Below, one piece after another: positions 48,066-58,041 of a DNA stretch of 64,000 nt. The position numbers were made by a program, and so were the translations under genes. Position 1 is the stretch's first letter. Each line of letters begins with the position of its first letter. The stretch is from Cannabis sativa (lineage: Eukaryota; Streptophyta; Magnoliopsida; Rosales; Cannabaceae): assembly GCF_029168945.1 (NCBI RefSeq), contig NC_083604.1, positions 35,149,686 through 35,213,685 on the forward strand. The letters run 5' to 3'. Below the pieces are notes generated by a model. That model was not told the DNA's origin. It did no database searches and saw only the letters and a program-made list of their open reading frames with translations.

Positions 48066-49552
48066 GTTGAGCTTTGGCTTCCAAGATTTCGGTAAGAAGG
48101 GTCCTATTGGCAGCGCGCAACTCGCGATTCAAGCATTAGATTGCTCAAGATCCACGACTAAAGTGCCTACTTCCTTAGTGGCCCTTTCTGCCAGCAAAGC
48201 TACTGTTAGAATAAAAAAAAATGAGAAGACTAGATATAGTGGCGGGACAAAAGATGGAAAGGTAAAAAAAATTACCCTAACTACTTGTTGTTTGGCAGCA
48301 TGGCCTAAGGAAAATACGTCGACACTACTGCAAGTTGCCCATGTCTCCAAGGGTAGTTTGGATGCACTACTAGCCACTTGATCCAATAGTTCTACCATAA
48401 AAGGTGCAGCTTCACTCGCCACTTTGGGTGCCAGGAGCTTTTCTAAAGCCTCAACGTCAATTATTGGCCCAGCTGGGATTGAGGCGAAGAGGCCCCCTAA
48501 AGTCTCAGCCCTCTTCACGGTCGAAAGCATGTTGGTTTGCCTGTGCAAAAGCCTCCTCTCTTCCTTATGACATTCTTTCATGGCTCTTTCAATTTCTCGT
48601 TCTCTCTACATAGCGGCAGGAACGAGAGGAACACTTTTCATGAGAAATGAGAAAGGGGTGGGCATCCGATCCAATCCAACCTTTTTTTCCTCATCCGATC
48701 CAATCCAATTAGTAATTGGATTTAAAAAATCATTATCCGATCCAATCCAATTAGACCTCAAAATCCAATCCAATCCAATCCAATAACTAATTGGATTGGA
48801 TCAATTTTTTAATTGGATATCCAATTACACACCTAAATTTCAATATTAACTTAAAAATATGAAGAAAAATACGTAAAAACTAAGTATCACATTTTATTTA
48901 AGTTTAATACTTCATAAACATACTATTCTTAAAAGTATAATGTAGCCAAAAGTTTTAAATAATTAAAATAATAATATTTATAAGTAATAAAATAGAATAA
49001 AACATCATGAAATTAAATACACAAAATAATCAAGTGTTACAAATTCAACATACAAAAAAATCTAATAAATATAGATTATATATTTTCAATATTTTTTATT
49101 ATATAATTTTTTTTAATATATATAAATGTAATTGGATTGGATCGGTTTTTAATTGGATTTTGAGATTGGCATCCAATGACCGATCCAATCCAATTAGAAT
49201 CCAACTTTTAGCATCCAATCCAATCCAATTGTAATTGGATATCCAACTTTTTGTAATTGGATTGGATTGGATCGGTTCTGTTCAATTAGATTGGATTGGA
49301 TGATGCCCACCCCTATGAGAAACCCAAGGAAGGAATTTTCGGGAGAGAAGAACATGGTTGGTGCTGGTAGGGCTGACTCTGTAGTGGCAGTCGATTGTGT
49401 TGCTGGGGGTATTGTCTGTGGGATAGTGGGGCAGATGATGATGCATTGGAAGACCCAGTGAGGAAAGTATTGTCTTGTCTCTTCCTCCTCCCTCTGAGAC
49501 TACCTCCACTACCAACTTTTGAGGAACCGACTTCCTTCCCTATGCCGTGCAT
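48066..49552 (-). pseudogene. Tat1 antisense ORF (aORF) remnant, interrupted by a MITE
   Basis: Minus-strand frame 48581-48129 has a charged segment (KECHKEERRLLHRQTNML), a Leu-rich part (FMVELLDQVASSASKLPLET), then a hydrophobic stretch (VIFFTFPSFVPPLYL) that looks like translated intron, then LLAERATKEVGTLVVDLEQS, coiled-coil-like. Position (between pol and 3' LTR) and orientation agree with the antisense ORF known in several Tat-lineage elements and with Tat2 58042-60722. If the MITE 48655-49314 is skipped, a minus-strand frame continues across its insertion point with one stop. Whether the hydrophobic stretch is an intron is uncertain. Confidence 0.5.
48655..49314. mobile_element. hAT-like MITE rich in ATCCAATC repeats
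   Basis: Termini GGGGTGGGCATCCGATCC (48655) and, inverted at the right end, AGGGGTGGGCATCATCC. Flanks carry a perfect 8-bp duplication atgagaaa (48647-48654 and 49315-49322), as expected for hAT elements. Both subterminal regions consist of many direct and inverted copies of GATCCAATCCAAT, with an AT-rich centre (48830-49125). No coding capacity. It lies inside the Tat1 antisense ORF remnant. Confidence 0.85.
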
Positions 49553-50679
49553 TTTACACTAAGAAGTACCTGCAAGAAAAGTTAGTGCAGGCTTAAATGA
49601 GTCAACTCAGAATAATGAAGTCAATAAAAATAATCTATCAAGCATGCAACGATCGACTCTTGATAGTGTAAGAGGGGATGGGTCAGCCTCTCCACACGGA
49701 TGAGCGGCCCTCGATCCACCATCACCCAGTCAAACCATTGCATTTTTCTTTTAACAATAGTAGGAATGTTGAACCAGCCCGATGACTGGTCGAGGTTTCA
49801 CTCGACCAAACTCAACTCGAAGCTCAAAGCTGTATCACCGTGCACAAATGCTTTGAAAAAAAAGAAGAAAAAGCAATCGTGCTCAATCCGTTCTCATAAG
49901 ATCAATGCTTACAAAGTGCAATGACTGGTGCATGGGTCAACATTAACAATATACTTCTACGAACAACATTGCCAATCAAACATATAATACACACTAAACC
50001 AAGCTCAAACTCAGTATTTCTACCTTGAACATGAAGTTGTAAACAACTAACAAGAGAAATAGGGTGATTACTGAGTAGTAACGAGCAGTGGATAAGGATG
50101 TTGTGTGAAGATGACTTGGCTGTGATGTGTCCAGTCACGTGCGCGATCGAGACTGGCCTGACTAACAATGCTTTTGTTCGACGATGAGTAAGTTGAATCA
50201 AAATGGAAGACCTCTGGTGCAAGGGATGAAAATTTTGAAGTTTGAGAAAGGATGAGGAAGCTGTGGGCATTTAATACAGGCTTATTGGAGTATTCCACGC
50301 AAAGCAAACAACCCAAATCATTCGCCAAAATAGCCTTTTTTTTATTTGACAAATGGGGAGTCGAGAAGACTGTATCAGCCTCAACATTTAACTTTCATTA
50401 TGGCATGTCTCATGAAGAGTGCTTGATAAATGAAGTGTCAACTTAATCACTCTACCGTCATTTTAACTTCTTCTGAGAAATGCACCCTGCACGCACGTAT
50501 TATCAGAAACTACATTTAGAGCATGCCAATTGACTGTGCTAATTATACAATTAGTGATGCGTTGGTTGACGTCAATTTGTGTGACACAAAGTGATCTCAA
50601 CCAGTGCCATGTGTCAAGAATCATTCATGAGAAAATAAGGGAACACTGGAAGCTCCTAGACCATGAAGCGTCCTAGAAA
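49553..50679 (+). other. Tat1 3' region before the LTR
   Basis: Nothing convincing was recognised. The minus strand has a 122-codon frame (50270-49902) and a 94-codon frame (50352-50068), overlapping and without motifs. By position they could be decayed N-terminal antisense ORF or plain noncoding DNA. Confidence 0.45.
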
Positions 50680-50692
50680 CTTAGGGGGTAAA
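50680..50692 (+). promoter_or_regulatory. Polypurine tract of Tat1
   Basis: CTTAGGGGGTAAA directly precedes the TGTTGTCA start of the 3' LTR. Confidence 0.65.
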
Positions 50693-51011
50693 TGTTGTCA
50701 GGATTTTTGTAAAATTTACATGTGGAATACACTGAAGAAATTCGAGTTAATCCTTAGCTAATTAGAGCCTTCAACCCTGGCTTCTATAAGGGGCTTCCCC
50801 AAAAGGTTCATCCTTCACAAGGGAAGGGCACGTGGAGGCTTGGTTGTACATACCACTTCTTCCTCCTGGGTGCGGAAGGAAAGGTATTCCTTCCAGACTT
50901 GGAAGAGACTTGCGGAAAGGCCTTCCTCATTTACATCCATGTAAGTAGCGAAAAGACTCAAAATGGGTTTTACTGCCATGCAGTATCGCAGAAGGTCATC
51001 TCCGCACTCTT
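50693..51011 (+). repeat. Tat1 3' LTR, truncated
   Basis: Matches the 5' LTR from 2476 to about 2781, including GGCTTCTATAAGGGGCTTCC and AATGGGTTTTACTGCCATGC. Homology stops at about 51011, after which unrelated Tat antisense-ORF sequence begins; the remaining ~585 bp of LTR are missing. Confidence 0.8.
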
Positions 51012-51302
51012 CTCTCAAAGTTGGAGGAGGACGTCCAAACTAGGCAGACCAGGGAGTAGAAGCTCGTCAAAGAGGTGGAAAGCCTAGAAACAGCTGCCCT
51101 GGAGGTTTTCTATGAGTTTTGGAAGACGAACCCGAAAGGGAAATTTGATTACCTCAGTGATTCCAAAGATGTATATCTTGATTATTGCGCGGGTCAGGCG
51201 GCCAAAGAAAACCGCGAGGCAACCACTTCTAGACTTCTGAGCGATCAGAGCACCAAAACTTCTACCTCCCAAAATGTTGAGCCTCCAGCCCCCACAGATT
51301 AA
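51012..51302 (+). pseudogene. Inverted Tat antisense-ORF fragment (C-terminal end)
   Basis: A frame from about 51017 to the stop at 51300-51302, with one internal TAG (51056-51058), reads KLEEDVQTRQ, then VESLETAALEVFYEFWKTNP and ends QNVEPPAPTD. It clearly matches the C-terminus of the Tat2 antisense ORF, which reads TLETTGLEIIYDFWKPNP and ends with a similar Pro/Thr-rich tail, but lies on the opposite strand. It starts exactly where Tat1 LTR homology ends. Confidence 0.8.
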
Positions 51303-51670
51303 GCTGATCCGTAAAAGGAGCCTAGGACCCCTGCTGTCTGAAACATTTTTTCTTTTCTTTTTTTTATATATATATAAATATCTATTTGGCTCATGGGCCT
51401 TTGTTAGAGACAAAAATGACCGGCCAAGCAAATTTGAAACATGGGTTATGTTTTTTCATTTTGAGACAACTAGCTAACTTGGAAACCTTTAATCCCGCGT
51501 TTACTGTGCTTTGTTTATCCTTTTTAATGAATACTTTCCCTTATTTTGATACATGTTCGTGCAAACTGTTATATATATATTATACATATTTGTTGAGCTT
51601 GTTACTTACTTTTACCAATGGTTTGTACGCGTATAGTTTCCCCCCCAAATGACCCAGCAGACTTATGACT
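51303..51670 (-). other. Inverted Tat 3' noncoding fragment
   Basis: Homologous in reverse complement to the Tat2 region downstream of pol: 51381-51430 (CTATTTGGCTCATGGGCCTT ... GACCGGCCAAGC) corresponds to about 57960-58010 on the other strand. With 51012-51302 it forms a piece of a Tat element in opposite orientation, abutting the Tat2 LTR. Confidence 0.6.
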
Positions 51671-52288
51671 TGTTATCCCAATTTTTGCACTGACGTGTCA
51701 TCACATGCTAGTGACATGTGGACTTGATTCTCCATACCTGCCCAAAGGAGATGTTCCGAGCAGAACATCTCATATGCCTGCATGGATGAGGTCCTCCCAG
51801 TCGAGCTGTGGACAATCCGAGCCGCATATCAAAGCTTAGCAATTCCAGAATTTGCATCGTGAAACGCAAGAGGAATCCCTATAATTTGGGGATCGTATCA
51901 CAGAGATATGGCAAGCTGTCCAAATCCCACAATCAGTGTATTCTTAATATGTAATATGTATTCTTACCAATTATAGATATTGTAAGTAAAAGGGAAACCT
52001 TCCCTCAAGTATATAGCCTTATAAATAGTGATCCATAGAATTACTTGAGAGAGATCTAAGACAGCATACTCAAAGATTTCATGGTAAGAGCTTTAAGAGA
52101 GGAATCGTTGTATTTTTTATTTGTAAGTCAATACAAATCAAGGGGAGTAGGCTATTATCGAACTGCTCGGGGTCAAACCTCTTTAAAAACCATGTGTTCT
52201 TTATTTATCTTTTCATATCATATCTGAATTATATCCTTTATCGCTTATTATTAAGAATCACTGTCGTTAGCTAAAAGCGAGGTCAACA
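51671..52288 (+). repeat. Tat2 5' LTR
   Basis: 618 bp, begins TGTTATCCCAATTTTTGC (like the Tat1 start) and ends GAGGTCAACA before the putative primer site. Promoter TATA box TTATAAATAG at 52019-52028. Only this LTR is in the window, so the boundaries rest on the TG...CA ends and on the Tat1 comparison. Confidence 0.75.
52019..52028 (+). promoter_or_regulatory. Tat2 LTR promoter TATA box
   Basis: TTATAAATAG, about 350 bp into the LTR, followed by a transcribed-looking purine-rich leader. Confidence 0.55.
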
Positions 52289-52291
52289 TTT

Positions 52292-52309
52292 TGGTGCTTT
52301 CATTGAGAG
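52292..52309 (+). promoter_or_regulatory. Putative Tat2 primer-binding site
   Basis: TGGTGCTTTCATTGAGAG follows the LTR by three bases. The tRNA was not identified from memory. Confidence 0.5.
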
Positions 52310-52356
52310 CAAGGATCATAAATTTGCTCTTTACTTTAAATTTAATCATAAACACG

Positions 52357-54419
52357 ATGGTGGTACAAACTCGCAGAGGCGCGATCGATTAGATAGATCC
52401 ACCAGCAGTGGATCCCGCACTGCAGAGTCCAGGTAATGCAAGGGTCCCACCAGTCACAAATCCTGAACAACCAATTACGCAACCACCAACCACAGGTCAT
52501 GGTGTGACGTCTCCTTTGGCTGGAATCACACCCAGTGTGCAAGAGACTGGAAATACCAGTTCGGCAGCCGATCTAAGTACTCCCAGCACTGGGGTTCCTT
52601 CAGCAACAAATGCCAAAACAACTGTTGGAGATGACACCAAGATCCAAAACCTTCTTAATGCTCTTGGGCTCATGTAAGGTCATACTAATACTCTACATCA
52701 TGATCAGGAGGAGCTCCATGCTGCAGTGAACCTTGCGTTCGTAGAGCAAAGGCGTCAGTTCACCGAATGGAAAGATAAAGAGATGGAAACGTTGAAGGCT
52801 CAATAAGCAGCCATCGACAACCGAACAAGACAAGCCACTGTACTGATACACAGAGCCTACCAAGTTACTAATCAGCAACCCGCATCCAGCATCCCACTGA
52901 GCGGCTCAGACGAAGATCAAGTTGGGAACATTTCCCAAACTCTGAACGGTCAGTCATCCAATCCCCAGTCACAAGTTCCACCTGTGGGCCAAGCGGTAGG
53001 CGGCGAGACCATATCTGGTAATACGTTAGGAGGGGTTATACCTAATAACTCCACCTGGACTATCGATTCTGGTCGAGTGCTTGGCCAAAGCAACCAGTCA
53101 CTAAGACAACCTAGTGCATCTATATTTAATAGACTGGGAACAGCTCATGATCTCAGAGATGATCTAAATAAAAGGAGAGGGTTAGCCGAACAATATCCTA
53201 CTTAAAGAGATCCTGACGTGATTCTGGTCGGCCAAGAGGCCGAACAAGTTCATTCATCCGTGTAGGGACAATTGGATGAACTGAAAAACATGTTCCAAGG
53301 CCTGGCGGGACAAAAGCACAATGATCTCAAGTTGGACCAAGCACGTGGATCCCCGTGTACTCTAGAGATCAATGTTCTAGAGCTGCCCCACAAGTTCAAG
53401 ATGCCAACTTGGAAGATGCATACCGGGAAAGAAGATCCCTCATCACATCTCAAATATTTTGAAATGCAAATGGACTTACAAGGAGTAGAAGGAGATGTGT
53501 GCTGTAGAGTTTTTCCTACCACTCTCTCAGAAGTTGCCCAACAATGGTACTTCAAGTTGACACCAGGAAGGTTTAACTCTTGGAAGGCTTTCTCCTCGAA
53601 ATTCCATGCACAATTCTCTTCTTCTCGCCAACTCCCATTACATTTAGAGGATTTGGTCGAAGTGAAACAAAGGCCAAGGGAACCTCTCCAAGCATATATC
53701 AGTAGACTCATTACAGAGGCGACGAAGGGGCACGATTAACCGAAGAAGGGAAACTAACCACAATACTGGGGGGCATCAAAGTTCTCGGAGAGCTTTGGAA
53801 GGACATCAAGAAAGATCGACCAATAAATTTTATGAGTGACTTCCTCGATCGTGTAGAAGGTTTCATCAAGCTCGAAGAAGCCATTCAACGAGCAGAAGTC
53901 GAGCTTAAACCAAACCAATCACATGCTCCCTCTACTGGAACATCTGTTCAACACCCCTAGTACCCAAGCAATTCAAGCTCGGACGGTAAAAGGTGTAACA
54001 GCAACAAAAGGCAAGACAATGTGAAAAAGGGAAAGTTTGCTGGCAAAGCCGAACAGGCCCCTAGAGAAAATCCTTCCAAATCCACAGCTTTCTCTGTCTT
54101 GACTGACAATTTGGAGACCATCTACATGGCTACTCAGTCAGTAGCTCCGTACAAGAAACTTGCTCTTATGAAAAAGGACATAAGTAAGAGGGACATGTCC
54201 AAGTTTTGCCATTTTCACGGAGATTATGGCCATGAAACCAATGAAATCAACAATTTGAAGCGAGAAATTGAATTTTTGATAAGAAAGAATAACTCGCACG
54301 TGAAAAAATATGTTAAGGCCGATCAAAATCAGAGTGCCGCCCAGGAACACAATAACCAAGATTTGTTGCCACCACCGATAGATGGGCATTTGCAAGTCAT
54401 CATTAGGGGCGGCACATAG
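52357..54419 (+). pseudogene. gag: Tat2 gag, several stops and a frameshift
   Basis: Starts MVVQTRRGAID. The N-terminal part is Pro/Thr/Ser rich, and the capsid core follows at about 53400-53735 (HTGKEDPSSHLKYFEMQM, AQQWYFKLTPGRFNSW, EPLQAYISRL). In-frame stops: TAG 52390, TAA 52675, TAA 52804, TAA 53203, TAG 53263. At about 53730 the frame shifts, and the protein continues with LTEEGKLTTILGGI and later a zinc-knuckle-like CHFHGDYGHETNEI (54207-54248). In Tat Gags the last position of that CX2HX4HX4C-like knuckle is Cys; here it is Ile, so zinc binding would be impaired. The gene ends at a TAG at 54417-54419. Confidence 0.85.
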
Positions 54420-54481
54420 CTAGAGATGCAAGCAAAGCCCAAGAAAGGTATGCCCAAACCTCACAGCACGAGCTAAAATAA

Positions 54482-57262
54482 GTGGTCCTAACATTCGAAG
54501 AAAGGAAACCAAAAATACCAAAGGTAGGGGAACCCACTATAACATTCAATGAAGAGGATGTTGTCAAGATTAACTTCCCGCACAATGATCCTTTGGTCGT
54601 GGAAGTACAGATAGCAAACAAAACAGTTGCCCGAACTATGATAGATAATGGAGCCTCCACAAATATCTTGTTCAAAACACCGCATTAAAAAATGGGGCTC
54701 CAACTCAAAGATTTAACCCCTATCTTCAGCCTGTATACTGTTTCTCCGGCCAGAGTGTTGCACCTTTAGTGAAAATTTGCCTACCCCTCACTGTTGGGGA
54801 AACTTTGAAGAGTATAACTCTAATGGCACAATTTTTGGTATTGGATGTCCCATCAGCTTTTAATGTCATGTTAGGCTGACTAGCCTTATATGACCTAAAA
54901 GCTGTTAGATCGATATTTCATTTGTGCCTCAAGTTTCCAACAAAGAATGGGGTCAGGTGCCTGAGAAGAAATCAACACGTTTCACGGGAATATTACAACC
55001 TTTCCCTAACCAAGGCTAAAACGGAAGTATCCTCTAGTCAGAGTTCGGACAAGGGAAAAGACATTGCCAAATAGGGAACTGCCAAAGGTGAGGACGAAGA
55101 TGTGGATCCCCGACTTGGAGAACCGAATACCCATGTTGGGCCAATTGAGGAACTAGAAGAGATTGGAATCGACCCAAATGTTTCGACCATGAAACTCAAA
55201 ATTGGAAAAGGTTTGTTGCTTGAAGTAAAATCAGCATTGATAAAGTTTCTAAGAGCAAACCTGGACATTTTTGCATGGTCACATGAGGACATGGTCAGAA
55301 TTGATCCTTCTATAATTTCACACGCCTTGAATATTGATCCTAATTTCCATCCCGTTCAACAAAACAGAAGGCTATTAGATAAAGAACGGGCCCTAGCCTG
55401 AAAAGAAGAGGTAGAAAAGCTGCACAACAACAATTTCATAATTGAAGCTTTCTACCCAGCCTGGGTTGCTAACCCTGTACTAGTGCCCAAGCCGAACAAA
55501 AAATTGGACTATGCATTGACTTCATCGACCTCAATAAGGTGTGTCCTGAGGACTGCTTTCCACTTCCAAGAATCGATCAACTTGTGGATGCAACAACAAG
55601 ACACGGGATATTTAGCTTGATGGATGCCTATTCGGGGTACAATCAAATCAAGATGCATCCACCGGACCAAGAACATACAAGTTTCTGAATAGATATGGGT
55701 CTATACTGTTATAAAGTCATGTCATTTGGTCTCAAGGACGCTAGAGCTACATACCAAAGATTGGTAAATAAAATGTTCAAAGACCAGATCGGACGAAATA
55801 TGGAAGTACACGTGGATGACATGTTCGTCAAATCCAAGAAGGTTGGGGGCATATAGATGACCTGGACGAATGCTTCAAAGTCCTCAAGAAAAACAACATG
55901 AAACTCAATCCCCTAAAGTGCTCCTTTGGAATCAGCTCGGGTAAGTTTTTAGGCTTTATCGTTAATGCCCGAGGAATTGAAGCCAATCTAGAGAAAATTC
56001 AAGTCCTCCTAGATATGAAATCGCCTACAAAAACCAAGGAAGTTCAAAGTTTAACTTGTCGGGTCGCTGCACCCAGTAGATTTGTTTCAAAGTCAACAGA
56101 TAAGTGTATTTTGTTCTTTAACATCCTGCGAGGAAATAAGCAATTTGAATGGATGGAGGAATGCGAAAAAGCCTTTCAAGAGCTAAAAATGCAACTCGCA
56201 AAACCTCCTGTACTGTCAAAACCTCTAGACGGAGAAGAATTAGGAATATACGTGGTTGTCATGGAACATCCAGTAAGTGCCATACTGATCAAAGAAGAGA
56301 ACAACATCCAACACTCGGTCTACTACATCAGCAAAAGACTCATTGAAGCTCAAAAAATAAGGAGAAAAGCTGCACGGTAAATCATTGTAGAGGGAGTTAT
56401 GTATAGAAGAGGATTCTTCATGCCACTACTCAGGTGTGTTACACAAGAAGAAGCTGCACAACTTTTGTCACAAGTACATGATGGATTCTGCGGCAACAAC
56501 ACAGCTGGGCAAAGTTTATCCAAGAAAATTCTAAGGCAAGGGTATTTCTGGCCGACCATGATTGAAGACTCCAAGGCCTACGTTAAGAAATGTGATAAGT
56601 GCCCAAGATTCTCAAAAATACCCACATCCCTATGAACTAACTCAGATGCAAAGTCCTTGGCCTTTCGCCATTTGGGGAATTGAGCTGATTGGACAGTTAC
56701 CCAAGGGCAAAGGCAGAGTATAGTACGTAGTGGTTGCAGTTGATTATTTTACCAAATGGACGGAAGCCGAGCCACTGGCCACCATTACTTCCAAAAAATT
56801 CCAAGACTTCATTGCGAAAAACATAATTTGCCAGTTCAGATTACCATACGAGATAGTCTCGGACAACGACACACAATTTGACAGTCAATCCTTCACTGAT
56901 TTCTGTGCGAACCATGGGATTATAAAAAGTTTCTTTGCAGTAGCAAATCCCCTAGCAAATGGTCAAGTTGAAGCAGTCAACAAGACACTCAAAGATAGCC
57001 TAAAGAAATGACTTGTAGATGCTAAAGGAAACTGGCCGAAGGAACTTCCTGAGTGATTATGGTCGTATCGCACAACTGAGAAAATAGCGACCGGACAGAC
57101 TCCATTTGGCATGGCATATGGTTATGAAGCTATGCTAGTCGTAGAACTCAAACCGCCGTCCCACAGAAGATTGACATATAACCAAGAAGTTAATCATCCA
57201 CTCCTTCCAGAATCACTTGATGAAGTTCAAGAAAAACGAACCACAACAAACTTGAAGTTCTA
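54482..57262 (+). pseudogene. pol: Tat2 pol: protease, RT, partial RNase H, integrase
   Basis: Protease with MIDNGASTNILF (about 54638), then a linker. RT has NLDIFAWSHEDM (55260), MCIDFIDLNKVCPEDCFPLP and GYNQIKMHPPDQEHTSF (several frames), and catalytic VHVDDMFVKS (about 55809). Next come the RT thumb and start of RNase H (KCSFGI, GFIVNARGIEANLEKI, 55898-56340). After YYISKRLIEAQ the sequence jumps to the spacer before integrase, so most of RNase H, including any second Tat-type RNase H, is deleted at about 56345-56375. Integrase: KKCDKC zinc finger (56590), core VAVDYFTKWTEAEP, VSDNDTQFDS and NGQVEAVNKT (56730-56990), and a C-terminal part to about 57262. Stops and frameshifts occur throughout. 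Confidence 0.87.
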
Positions 57263-57289
57263 GAATCAGGAGCATACAAACGGGGTAAG

Positions 57290-58041
57290 TATGATGAAAA
57301 AATGCAACTCATTCTAGTACCAAGATATTGGAATGGGGAATACTTAAGACAATACTACCATTAAAAGTACCAGGTCAGATGACCATGTTAAGTATAAAAC
57401 AAAAGAAGATTTACTCTTAAGTGAATGGCCTTCTGGGCAGACCACGCCCAAAGGTTCAGATAAAATTATAAAGTATTCAGGTTGGATGACCACCTTTGAA
57501 AGTACAGTCTTCATTTTTTGCAATTTGTTTTGTTTATGCTAAGTTAAAGATTAGGTTAGATCAACATAATAGCTTCAATGTAAGTTACTACAGTAACAGA
57601 CATATTTCCGACCAATAAATGAATAAAGATGCTTATTTCAATTCTAATTGAGTCAAGTTCATTAGCATGTCATAACATTATTGTTAAATGTGTACAAAAG
57701 GTTTGGTCGTACCCAAAGCCCCAGACAGACAAAAAGAATACTTGTGAAAACAAGTGACCAAGAGTCAAAAGTCTGCTCGGTCACTTGAGGGCACCTATAC
57801 CTGTACAAAACATTTGGTAAAGAAAAAAAAGAACACAGTTGGACAATGATTATAAATAAGGGATGAAATTCATTAAGAATAATAAAGCATTCACACCCAG
57901 GATTAAAGGCTACCCGGTCAGCCAGTTGTTCGAAAAATGAAAAATATTCCAAGTTTAAAGACCGCTTGGTCGGTCACCTTGTCTCAAAAGAAGGCCTATT
58001 GGCCGAATAGACATATAAAAAAGATAGTAAAAAGATGGAAA
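57290..58041. other. Tat2 spacer between pol and antisense ORF
   Basis: Noncoding, with repeated motifs such as CAGGTTGGATGACCA and GGTCAGATGACCA. Homologous to the inverted fragment at 51303-51670. Confidence 0.55.

Larger units (their letters stand above)
2476..51011 (+). mobile_element. Tat1: degenerate Tat-like Ty3/Gypsy LTR retrotransposon, split by later insertions
   Basis: The outermost element of the nest. Its 5' LTR begins TGTTATCC at 2476, and its 3' LTR begins TGTTGTCA at 50693 after a purine-rich tract. The LTRs match over the first ~310 bp; the 3' copy then breaks off at about 51011. The interior has a gag remnant (13969-14576), an integrase zinc-finger remnant (about 43879-43988), a long 3' noncoding region with tandem repeats, and an antisense ORF remnant. 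An antisense ORF and 3' tandem repeats are known features of Tat-lineage elements, which supports the assignment. RT and most of pol are gone. Cop1 splits the 5' LTR and Tek1 splits the gag region. Confidence 0.7.

Noticed and set aside
48404..48786. Plus-strand frames of 68-69 codons near the MITE
   Set aside because: They are opposite the antisense ORF remnant or run into the repetitive MITE; no family resemblance.
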